Below are positions 1 through 6,427 of a stretch of DNA of 7,993 bases, one piece after another. Every line of letters begins with the position of its first letter. Within the stretch, counting starts at the first letter, position 1. The stretch is taken from the NCBI GenBank assembly GCA_012513235.1, contig JAAZCO010000122.1, positions 1-7,993 on the forward strand, read 5' to 3'. The position numbers and the translations under genes are program-made. Origin of the DNA: Gammaproteobacteria bacterium. Its GTDB lineage: Bacteria > Pseudomonadota > Gammaproteobacteria > Pseudomonadales > Pseudomonadaceae. The notes beneath the pieces are model-generated. The model worked only from the letters and a program-made list of their open reading frames with translations, had not been told where the DNA came from and did no database searches.

Positions 1-1052
1 CTGATACGCTCCAGTCGATCCACAGCACCGCCCACCGTTTGTCCCAAACGAATACCACTGCCATTATCACCGGGTGAGCCCATGGCCATACTGGCGCTGT
101 AACCCGGTGCGTAATGCTGCACCATCGGTCGATTTTGAATAAAACCACCGGTACTTAAACACACGCCTTGGCGCGCACGAATACGACGAGCAATGCTGTG
201 CATCGACTTCAAGACATTAGCGCGCTTCCAATAGCGTTCGGCAATGCCATTGGTGATATTAAAGCCGGGGAAACTACTGGGCAGCATCATCTGCCATTTG
301 GTCGCCAGTGCCATTAAACGGCGGCATTCTTCCGCATCCGGGCCCGGTGGCATTTGCACCACACTGATGCCCACCACTGCACCACTGTGATCAATAATCA
401 GTTTGCGAGCTTCGGTTTGCGCCATAAAACGCACACCGCGGCGCGAGGCACTTTTGCGCAACGGATCCGTTAAATGCTTGCCAAAACCAATCGCGGCACT
501 CGTCGGTGCACACCAAGCTTTATGCCCGCGGGCCGCAGGTTTGGCAATACTAGAATGGTAAGGTGCGAGCGAGCTGTCAGCATGGTAAAGAAAATAGCCT
601 TGCGGTGGATACGAGGTTTTTGCTTTAAACAATGCGCTATCAAAGCGCACGCCATGGCCCGTTAACCAATCAATCATACCTGGGCTTTGCTCGCAAAAAC
701 GGCGCAACGTGGCGTCTTTAATCACACCTTGAGTTTCTAATTTGAGGTATTTGTACATTTCCTCAACATCATCCACGACTCCCGCTTCTTGTTGAATCGC
801 TGTACCGCCACCGGCATACACCACACCGCCGTTCATAGCTGTGGAACCACCACCTTCGAATAGGTCGATGGCTAAAACATCGAGACCGCCTTCTACCGCC
901 TCCAACGCGGCAGCCATACCCGCGCCGCCGTAACCCACCACTACAAAATCAGCTTGGTCGTCCCACTGGATTGCCTCAACGTCACTGACTGTTTCTGCGC
1001 CCTCAACTGCTGAGAGCCATTGCGCTGATTTAGGATTAAATGTCGTGTTCAA
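1..1052 (-). CDS. FAD-dependent dehydrogenase, fumarate reductase/ketosteroid dehydrogenase-like flavoprotein (partial, C-terminus missing)
   Basis: The first 350 codons are visible and the gene runs off the left edge. Residues 36-63 form the N-terminal Rossmann FAD site, with GYGGAG at 40-45 and an acidic residue (D63) at the end of the second strand. GGGSTAMNGGVVYAGGGT at about 67-84 is the second flavin-contacting motif typical of the FAD_binding_2 family (fumarate reductase and succinate dehydrogenase flavoproteins, 3-ketosteroid delta-1-dehydrogenases). STGG at about 300-303 and GDNGSG at about 328-333 match the later FAD-contacting strands. The substrate cannot be told: steroid, acyl or dicarboxylate redox chemistry are all possible, and catalytic residues lie partly outside the window. 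I chose the TTG at 1052 because a strong Shine-Dalgarno, GGAGGGG (1066-1060), sits 7 nt before it. An in-frame ATG at 1097 lacks this and would put the ribosome site inside the coding region. It is divergent from the TetR gene, suggesting regulation by it. Confidence 0.85.
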   Translation of the reverse strand, partial: MNTTFNPKSAQWLSAVEGAETVSDVEAIQWDDQADFVVVGYGGAGMAAALEAVEGGLDVLAIDLFEGGGSTAMNGGVVYAGGGTAIQQEAGVVDDVEEMYKYLKLETQGVIKDATLRRFCEQSPGMIDWLTGHGVRFDSALFKAKTSYPPQGYFLYHADSSLAPYHSSIAKPAARGHKAWCAPTSAAIGFGKHLTDPLRKSASRRGVRFMAQTEARKLIIDHSGAVVGISVVQMPPGPDAEECRRLMALATKWQMMLPSSFPGFNITNGIAERYWKRANVLKSMHSIARRIRARQGVCLSTGGFIQNRPMVQHYAPGYSASMAMGSPGDNGSGIRLGQTVGGAVDRLERI

Positions 1053-1059
1053 AAATGAT

Positions 1060-1066
1060 CCCCTCC
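1060..1066 (-). promoter_or_regulatory. Ribosome binding site fixing a TTG start
   Basis: GGAGGGG is followed by the 7-nt spacer ATCATTT and then TTG at 1052-1050. The spacing and strength decide the start of the FAD dehydrogenase in favour of a non-ATG codon. Confidence 0.7.
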
Positions 1067-1136
1067 AAGGGCTTTTTATAATTGTGACGTAGCACATACA
1101 GCAGCGTTGCTAAAATAATCTGCAATAATATTTACC

Positions 1137-1173
1137 TTAATTTAAACTAAACGCAACGTATAGTTTAAATTAA
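1137..1173. promoter_or_regulatory. Perfect 13-bp inverted repeat, putative TetR-family operator
   Basis: TTAATTTAAACTA (1137-1149) and its exact reverse complement TAGTTTAAATTAA (1161-1173) are separated by 11 bp. The arms are about 24 bp apart centre to centre. The repeat lies between the divergent dehydrogenase and regulator genes, 21 bp before the regulator start. A possible -10 box for the regulator, TATAGT at 1159-1164, overlaps the right arm; no good -35 box is seen. TetR-family proteins usually bind such palindromes near their own promoter and repress it, so autoregulation and control of the dehydrogenase are inferred. The spacing is wide for one dimer site and may instead be two half-overlapping sites. 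Confidence 0.6.
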
Positions 1174-1194
1174 AATTCATAAGATACTTTAACC

Positions 1195-1842
1195 ATGACT
1201 AAGAAGCCTTCTACTGTTGCCGCTGAACCTCGTAGAGGTGGCCGCCCCTCGCTTAAACAAGCTGCTGATTTACACGCCAGTATTTTGGATGCCGCTGAAA
1301 ATTTATTTTTAACCAACGGCTTCAGTGCTACGGGTATCGAGACCATTGCCAAGCAAGCTCACACCTCAAAAGCTACTGTGTATGCACGCTTTAATAGCAA
1401 AGAGGAATTGTTTATTGCCGTGAGTAATAGAGTACTGCGCACGCACTTCTCACCCATAGTATTAGCGGCCGGCAGCCTGCAAGAGCGTTTGACCGACTTA
1501 GCCTTGCAGATGCTCGATGCCTTACTGGATGTAAAAATATTGCGCATGTACAGCATCATCACTGCTGAAGCAGAGCGTTTTCCAGAATTGGTGCGCTTAA
1601 GTGATCAAAAATCTGCTTTTGCCGGACGCGCCTTATTAGAAGCTGTACTGGCCGAAGAACAGGCCGCTGGCCACCTTAAAGCCCACGACCTTGCTCTACT
1701 CTCGCAATTATTTCTTGCGTCTGTAGTGCTGGAACCGCTACGGCAAGCCAGTTTAGGTTTGCATCACTTTGATCTAGCAGAGCGCAAGCAATGGGTCGAT
1801 TTGGTGGTGACTATTTTCTTAAGCGGCTGCCGCGCAGACTAG
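1195..1842 (+). CDS. TetR/AcrR-family transcriptional regulator
   Basis: A 215-residue protein, the usual length of the family. An RRGGRPS segment (13-19), common just before the DNA-binding domain, leads into a classic TetR_N helix-turn-helix at about 24-72: ILDAAENLFLTNGFSATGIE, then IAKQAHTSKATVYARFNSKEEL. The C-terminal ligand and dimer region (about 80-210) resembles AefR-like TetR_C domains, with RMYSIITAEAERFPELVRLS at 117-136. It probably works as a dimeric cytoplasmic repressor with an unknown ligand. It is the only plus-strand gene and is divergent from the FAD dehydrogenase across a gap holding a perfect inverted repeat, so that pair is its likeliest target. The ATG at 1195 has only a weak upstream purine stretch (AAGA) as ribosome site. 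The gene is convergent with cytochrome b561, with 37 bp between and no clear terminator. Confidence 0.9.
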   Translation: MTKKPSTVAAEPRRGGRPSLKQAADLHASILDAAENLFLTNGFSATGIETIAKQAHTSKATVYARFNSKEELFIAVSNRVLRTHFSPIVLAAGSLQERLTDLALQMLDALLDVKILRMYSIITAEAERFPELVRLSDQKSAFAGRALLEAVLAEEQAAGHLKAHDLALLSQLFLASVVLEPLRQASLGLHHFDLAERKQWVDLVVTIFLSGCRAD

Positions 1843-1879
1843 GATTTACACATATCAAGAGTTTTGACTTATAACCATC

Positions 1880-2425
1880 TTATTTACGTGAACGAAAGCT
1901 CAACAACATCGACGCTAAGACACCGTCTTGACGAATCAAACCATGCTGCAATGCCGCGCTGATATGCAACACAATCACGCCAAATAACGACCACGCCATA
2001 ATGCCATGCGCTTCACGGTATAAACCATAAGAGGCCATGCTTTCACTGACCCATAACGGCAGATCAAAGGCTCCAAAGAAGCTCACAGGTAAACCTGCTG
2101 AGTTGCGCATCAGCACACCGGAAATCGGTAGCGCCAGCATCAATACATACATCAACACTTGCGTGGACTTAGCTGCAAAGTGCTGGATGCCAGTGATATC
2201 GCTGGGCAAAGCTGGGGCTTGAATACGCAGCCGATTGAGCAAACGCAGCACCACCAAGATGAATACCAACACGCCCACCGACTGGTGCAATTGCAGCGCA
2301 GTATTTTGCCAAGTAGCTAAGCTTTGAATCATAGTCACGCCGATAAACAGCATGCACAGAATCAATAACGCACTGAGCCAATGCAGCACTTTAGCGCTGG
2401 TTGGAAAGGATTTATCTTGACTCAT
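1880..2425 (-). CDS. Cytochrome b561 family membrane protein
   Basis: A 181-residue integral membrane protein with four predicted helices (about 13-33, 44-63, 87-106, 140-161). The heme-ligand histidines of the bacterial cytochrome b561 (CybB/YodB) family are visible: H15 in KVLHWLSA, H47 in LHQSVG, H140 in REAHGIMAW and H154 in IVLHISAAL. The closing HGLIRQDGVLASML is also typical. These proteins carry two b hemes and move electrons from membrane quinol to a periplasmic partner. The start overlaps the stop of the upstream peroxidase gene in an ATGA, and a GGAG (2436-2433) lies 7 nt before the ATG, so the two are probably translationally coupled. The inferred role is electron donor to that peroxidase. 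Confidence 0.92.
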   Translation of the reverse strand: MSQDKSFPTSAKVLHWLSALLILCMLFIGVTMIQSLATWQNTALQLHQSVGVLVFILVVLRLLNRLRIQAPALPSDITGIQHFAAKSTQVLMYVLMLALPISGVLMRNSAGLPVSFFGAFDLPLWVSESMASYGLYREAHGIMAWSLFGVIVLHISAALQHGLIRQDGVLASMLLSFRSRK

Positions 2426-3486
2426 TGTTGTGCTCCAGCAGTTTGCGACTCAATAAAAATTTCACGGGCACGACGACGATAGGATTCAGCATAAGCCGCA
2501 CCGCGCGCATTGAGGATAGGGTCAGCCGTCGCTTGCATACCCGCTGGCAATACCAGTGGATCAAAGTTAATGCCGTCACAGGCCCCACCCTTTTGCTCTT
2601 CTACGCTACGAATCACCACAGTACCGGCATTGATCGTGGTGCGCTCAGCAGGCCAGGCTACAGTGGGGTTGGTTTCATCATCGCTGGCATCAGCCAAGGT
2701 CACCATTAAATCAAAACGCACTGGCTCCGTTTGCAAGCGCTCTGCCAGATCCAACTGCAATGCATCAGGGTCGCTATTGCTAATATCACTGGGCATCGCT
2801 TGCGCATCGGCCTGTGGCACCGCAGCCCAGCGCACTGCTTGGCGCTGGCCTTGCTTATTCAGCAGATAAAACGCATTAGTACTGTGATATTGCTCAGTGG
2901 CAAAACTGGTGCTGGGTACATAGCTTTGCTTCCACTGATTAAACTGCACGCTTTCTGAGTGGGCGGCAAAAAAGGCTTTAAGCTTATCGAAATTGGGTTT
3001 GCCCGTGGCTGGATCCGGCTGTAAGGCTAGCAACTGCTGGAAGAAGTCTTCGGGATTACCCACTGCTAACACCGGAGGCGTATTCATCGCCGTGCGCCAG
3101 CGCTGACCGCTCTCGCTGCTAAAACTCAGCGCTAAACTGCGCACTGGTGCGGCTAAATCAGGCGCTAATGGATTGGCACCTGCAGTGGAAAAACGACCAA
3201 TAAACGGCTGCTCACCCTGCTGAAAAAACTCCGCTGTGGTGTACGGGCTCAGTAATCCGCTGGCAACAAAATCACCTTGTATACACATACCCTTGGCATG
3301 CGCCCGACGAAAACTAAACTGAGGTTTTGCGCCCTGCTGCAAGTTAACAAACTGCTGCGCCGTCGTACCATGCCCGCCAAATAGGCCCGCGGCATATAAA
3401 AAAACAGACACTAGAGCAGCCATCGCCACAAAGATCATGCCGTAGCGCGCTCTCAGATGGCTGGGGTTAGGAGGAGTGTGACTCAT
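2422..3486 (-). CDS. Membrane-anchored catalase-family (SrpA-like) peroxidase
   Basis: 354 residues from the chosen start. A cytoplasmic tail with arginines precedes one hydrophobic segment (about 17-36), which should anchor or export the protein so that the heme domain is periplasmic. Catalase-fold signatures follow in order: RRAHAKG at 60-66 with the distal heme histidine H63, GRFSTAGANPLAPD at 97-110, VRSLALSF at 115-122, NTPPVLAVGNPEDFF at 135-149, YHSTNAFYLLN at 200-210, and RGAAYAESYRRR at 328-339 with the proximal heme tyrosine Y332. It is shorter than true catalases (about 480 or more residues), as in the SrpA-like catalase-related peroxidases, so peroxidase rather than catalase activity is expected. 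I prefer the ATG at 3486, with AAGGTG (3501-3496) 9 nt upstream, over the ATG at 3525, which has no ribosome site. It is the first gene of an operon with cytochrome b561. Confidence 0.88.
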   Translation of the reverse strand: MSHTPPNPSHLRARYGMIFVAMAALVSVFLYAAGLFGGHGTTAQQFVNLQQGAKPQFSFRRAHAKGMCIQGDFVASGLLSPYTTAEFFQQGEQPFIGRFSTAGANPLAPDLAAPVRSLALSFSSESGQRWRTAMNTPPVLAVGNPEDFFQQLLALQPDPATGKPNFDKLKAFFAAHSESVQFNQWKQSYVPSTSFATEQYHSTNAFYLLNKQGQRQAVRWAAVPQADAQAMPSDISNSDPDALQLDLAERLQTEPVRFDLMVTLADASDDETNPTVAWPAERTTINAGTVVIRSVEEQKGGACDGINFDPLVLPAGMQATADPILNARGAAYAESYRRRAREIFIESQTAGAQQ

Positions 3487-3600
3487 ACAAGTAAGCACCT
3501 TATGTTCTGAAGTCGGAATAGACATCGAAATAGAAAAGCAGTGTAACGAGCATTACCATGCACGCAAGGTGAAATATTGTATGAAAGTGATAGATGATGG

Positions 3601-4548
3601 CTATGACTTCGCCGAGTGATCTAACGCCTGATAATTATAGTGGTTCAGGAAATCGATGCCTTTATTTTCAGCATCCCAGCCAAAGAGAAACATCGCTAAA
3701 TGCCCCCACAGTCGATGCAGGTATAACTCAGCCGGCACGCCAGCTTTGCGCAAAGCATTGTAATAATTGATCGACTGTTCTTTCTCGACTAGGCGATCGA
3801 GCTTGCCATGGTATAAAAACATGGGCGGCGTATCCGCTGAGATATGCGTGATCGGTGAAGCCTCTTTATAGAGCTGTGGATTATCATCGCGCTTCACGCC
3901 TAAGAATGGAATCACAATAGGGCTATGACTGTACTGACTCAAATCTGCAGGAATCCCCCCAGCCACAACTGCCAGAATTTTTGGCAAAGGTGGTGATAGA
4001 TCCAGTGTTTGTGCTGTTCCAGGTTTGGCACTGGCCAACAAAGCCACTAAATGCGCACCTGACGAGTATCCCCAAGCATTAACTCGGTTTAAATCAAGTT
4101 GATACTGTATGGCATTGTTTTGCAGCCACAGCAGTGCTAACTGTAGATCTTGAATGTGTGCAGGATAAATAAACTCTGGGGCAAATCGATAACTGATATT
4201 AAAAACGGCATAGCCTTGTTTGGTTAATTTTTTAGCGGTGGAATTCATATCCGCGCGACTGCGTCCAGACCAGCCACCGCCATGCACCATCAACACCACC
4301 GGCACATCTTGTACTGCTGCGGGTCGTTGCTTAGGTAAATATAAATCTGCCGTCAATGCCTGCGGCCAGTCTGCACTCACATATTCAATATCTTTGATAA
4401 TCGTAAAATCTGCCGCATTGCCATTATCAAAGTTATACACAGGGCCGGAATCTGGTGAATGACTGTAATTTGGTTGATAACTTGCGCACGATGTAAGTGC
4501 CATAAGCGATATCACCGCACAGAATATTGAAATAATTTTGGTATACAT
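3601..4548 (-). CDS. Lipoprotein alpha/beta hydrolase (carboxylesterase, BD-FAE type)
   Basis: 315 residues. The N-terminus is a lipoprotein signal peptide: charged start, hydrophobic core, then lipobox LTSC with lipidated cysteine C21. The mature enzyme should be anchored in the envelope. The hydrolase fold is clear: oxyanion-hole motif HGGGW at 89-93, nucleophile elbow GYSSG at 160-164 with S162, an aspartate in HGKLDRLV (D251) and a histidine in WGH (H283), making a complete Ser-Asp-His triad. The HGGGW and ISYRFAPE segments place it with esterases of the BD-FAE and hormone-sensitive-lipase-like groups. The substrate is unknown; small or aryl esters are plausible. A ribosome site AGGG lies about 7 nt before the ATG. 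It lies 114 bp upstream of the peroxidase gene on the same strand, so co-transcription is possible but not shown. Confidence 0.9.
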   Translation of the reverse strand: MYTKIISIFCAVISLMALTSCASYQPNYSHSPDSGPVYNFDNGNAADFTIIKDIEYVSADWPQALTADLYLPKQRPAAVQDVPVVLMVHGGGWSGRSRADMNSTAKKLTKQGYAVFNISYRFAPEFIYPAHIQDLQLALLWLQNNAIQYQLDLNRVNAWGYSSGAHLVALLASAKPGTAQTLDLSPPLPKILAVVAGGIPADLSQYSHSPIVIPFLGVKRDDNPQLYKEASPITHISADTPPMFLYHGKLDRLVEKEQSINYYNALRKAGVPAELYLHRLWGHLAMFLFGWDAENKGIDFLNHYNYQALDHSAKS

Positions 4549-4639
4549 GACGCGACCCTAGAAGTAAATAATATGCTTAACCAAGCTATGGGACGATAAA
4601 ATCCCACGTTAAGAACTACCAAGCCCGCAGCAACCCACC

Positions 4640-5731
4640 TTAAAGCAACATCTCTGGCACAGGACAGTCATACACCTCTACACGATTACGCCCGGCAGAC
4701 TTAGCACGATAAAGAGCAATATCAGCTAACTTAACCAACTCAACCGGAGGGTATTCAGCGACTGGCATTAAGCTGGCAACACCTAAACTTACAGTCACAA
4801 TGCCAAAAGACGATTGAGGGTGCGGTATAGCCAATGACTCAATAGCAGTACGCAAGTGGGCTGCAACTTTGAGTGCAGCATGGTGATCAGTATTGGGCAA
4901 CAAAACCACAAACTCTTCGCCACCATAACGCGCCACCACATCACCAGCCCGCGTCAATGCTGACTGTAACTCTTGCGCCAATGTTTGCAGACAAGCATCA
5001 CCCGCTAAATGGCCATAGTAATCATTGTATTTTTTAAAGTAGTCAATATCCAACATAATAACTGACAACTCTGCGCCAAAACGCTGCCCTCGATCCCATT
5101 CTTTATTCAGCATGTAATCGAAATAGCGGCGGTTACTGATCTGCGTTAATCCATCAGTCTCGCTGCGCACTTGCAAGAGTCTATTGGCCTGTTTGAGCTC
5201 GTAAGTGCGTATATCAATCAACTGCTCCAACTCTCGATTACGCAATTCAATGGCAGACACTGGATACATTTCAGCGCCCTGCACCGCCTCATACGGAATA
5301 GACAGCCCACCATGTACGATTTTCCAATCCGTTTCTTCGTAACGAAAAACCAAGACTAAGCGCGCCGTTTCTTGTGATAGAAAAGGCTCAGGTATAGGTA
5401 AATGAATATGAAAAAAACCTGTAGCGATAACAACGTCATCAGTCAGGTCTTGTAAGCATAAGCTCAACATCTCAATGCCAATATGCTCGGGCACTTGGGC
5501 AAAGTCTTGTTGTGTTGCACTGAGTAACTGAGCTTCACCGATAATTAACTCAGTACTACTACCGGCATAACCCGTAAAGTTTTTACTAAAATATGAGCTG
5601 ATATGCTTATCACGTGCACTGAACATGCGGATATATTGTTCAAACAGCGACTGAATCAGTTGCCGACGCTCAGCATTCATCAAACCTTTGCCATCGCGCG
5701 AGTAGGCAACAATATTCTCTAACTTATCCAC
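4640..5731 (-). CDS. Diguanylate cyclase with N-terminal SnoaL/NTF2-like domain
   Basis: 363 residues. The C-terminal GGDEF domain (about 188-355) opens with TDGLTQISNRRYFD, has the metal-binding DIDYFKKYND (228-237) and the active-site motif GGEEF at 270-274, so it should make cyclic-di-GMP from two GTP. The inhibitory I-site RxxD (R261, D264) is present with the standard 5-residue spacing, so product inhibition is likely. Residues about 21-150 resemble a SnoaL/NTF2-like cone fold, ending in RLVLVFRYEETDWKIVHGGL, a hallmark of the SnoaL_3/DUF4440 type. This is presumably the sensor, with a short helical linker (about 158-188). No transmembrane segment is seen, so it is cytoplasmic. The start is uncertain: GTG at 5731 gives the longest frame with a poor ribosome site, and ATG at 5680 (residue 18) has AAAGG only 4 nt upstream. 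Either start keeps both domains. Confidence 0.88.
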   Translation of the reverse strand: MDKLENIVAYSRDGKGLMNAERRQLIQSLFEQYIRMFSARDKHISSYFSKNFTGYAGSSTELIIGEAQLLSATQQDFAQVPEHIGIEMLSLCLQDLTDDVVIATGFFHIHLPIPEPFLSQETARLVLVFRYEETDWKIVHGGLSIPYEAVQGAEMYPVSAIELRNRELEQLIDIRTYELKQANRLLQVRSETDGLTQISNRRYFDYMLNKEWDRGQRFGAELSVIMLDIDYFKKYNDYYGHLAGDACLQTLAQELQSALTRAGDVVARYGGEEFVVLLPNTDHHAALKVAAHLRTAIESLAIPHPQSSFGIVTVSLGVASLMPVAEYPPVELVKLADIALYRAKSAGRNRVEVYDCPVPEMLL

Positions 5732-5850
5732 GGTAACAACTCACATTATTCAGCAGCAAACCAACTTCTCCTCAATACAATATCGAGTAGTTCGATGCTG
5801 GCAGTCTGTTTACAAGCAACCACACACTGCCCGCTCAATAAAACAAAAAA

Positions 5851-6315
5851 CTAAATCTGCGACTGCAAATAATTCTCTAAGCCAAGCATCTCAATCAAGC
5901 GCAATTGCTTTTCTAACCAATAGGTATGGTCTTCTTCGGTATCGCGCAGCTGTGTGAGCAACATATCGCGGGTGACATAATCCTTATGCTTTTCACACAG
6001 TGCCATCGCGTCGGTTAGGTTTTTCTGCACACTGTACTCGAGGGCTAAATCGGTACGCAGCATTTCAGGCACGGTTTTACCTGGGGTAAATGCATCGGGG
6101 CGCATATCAGGCGTGCCTTCAAGAAACAGAATCCGCCGCAAAATATCATCAGCGTGCTGAGTTTCTTCTTCCATTTCGTGATTAATACGGGTGTAAAGCT
6201 GGGTTAAGCCAAAATCTTCGTAATAACGTGAGTGAATAAAGTACTGATCACGGGCAGCTAGCTCGCCACGTAATAATGCAACTAAACACGCAACAACTTC
6301 AGGATGACCTTGCAT
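5851..6315 (-). CDS. bfr: Bacterioferritin-family ferritin lacking the heme methionine (FtnA-like)
   Basis: 154 residues, the normal bacterioferritin length, opening MQGHPEVVACL. It stores iron by oxidising Fe(II) at a di-iron centre and packing it in a 24-subunit shell. All six ferroxidase ligands are visible: E18, E51, H54, E93, E127 and H130. The heme-binding methionine next to E51 (Met52 in E. coli Bfr) is threonine here (HEMEEETQHAD), so the subunit should not bind heme. From memory, MQGHPEV, GELAARDQYFIHSR and HEMEEETQHAD match P. aeruginosa FtnA (formerly BfrA), so ftnA is a reasonable alternative name. I chose the ATG at 6315 over the in-frame GTG at 6327 because the GTG overlaps the strong ribosome site. 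No ferredoxin (bfd) or second bacterioferritin is adjacent. A possible -10 box, TATGAT, lies about 30 nt upstream. Confidence 0.95.
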   Translation of the reverse strand: MQGHPEVVACLVALLRGELAARDQYFIHSRYYEDFGLTQLYTRINHEMEEETQHADDILRRILFLEGTPDMRPDAFTPGKTVPEMLRTDLALEYSVQKNLTDAMALCEKHKDYVTRDMLLTQLRDTEEDHTYWLEKQLRLIEMLGLENYLQSQI

Positions 6316-6317
6316 AA

Positions 6318-6325
6318 CCACCTCC
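6318..6325 (-). promoter_or_regulatory. Ribosome binding site deciding the bacterioferritin start
   Basis: GGAGGTGG stands immediately before the start, with TT separating it from ATG 6315-6313. The core GGAGG is 5 nt from the ATG. It overlaps the upstream in-frame GTG, which therefore cannot be the real start. Confidence 0.75.
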
Positions 6326-6375
6326 ACTAATAATCAATGCAACCATCATAAAACAGCACCGAACTAAATGCAGAC

Positions 6376-6426
6376 TTTTCGACGTATATGCTCGATGTAC
6401 TGCAAGCTGTAGCAGTGGCTGTACAT
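6376..6426. repeat. Hairpin and possible remnant of the fic-upstream repeat, 3' of fic
   Basis: Just past the fic stop, ATGTAC (6395-6400) and GTACAT (6421-6426) are inverted. ACTGC (6399-6403) and GCAGT (6412-6416) can pair inside with an 8-nt loop. No T-run follows on the minus strand, so it is not a standard rho-independent terminator. TTTTCGAC followed by GT (6376-6385), then ATGTAC 9 bp later, resembles the right arm, spacer and left arm of the array upstream of fic (TTTCGACAT, 11 bp, ATGTAC). The likeness is short and could be chance. Confidence 0.3.
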
Positions 6427-6427
6427 A

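Noticed and set aside
474..665. Short open frames on both strands inside the left-edge gene
   Set aside because: Both lie within the FAD dehydrogenase reading frame, which has clear motifs before and after.
2401..2958. Plus-strand open frames of 75 to 119 codons opposite the peroxidase gene
   Set aside because: They overlap one another and lie antisense to a well-supported gene, with no recognisable domains.
3487..3525. ATG start at 3525 for the catalase-like gene
   Set aside because: No ribosome site precedes it, whereas the ATG at 3486 has AAGGTG at 9 nt.
4576..4613. Nested inverted repeats CTTAAC/GTTAAG and TGGGA/TCCCA between the cyclase and hydrolase genes
   Set aside because: The arms are 5-6 bp, interrupted and AT-rich on the outside, with no T-run, so a terminator or operator is not supported.
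5732..5850. Intergenic gap between the bacterioferritin and cyclase genes
   Set aside because: I looked for a terminator, small gene or strong promoter and saw only a 5-bp chance palindrome (ATCGA/TCGAT).
6316..6327. GTG start at 6327 for the bacterioferritin
   Set aside because: It overlaps the strong GGAGGTGG ribosome site; family members begin MQGHP or MKGD, matching the ATG at 6315.
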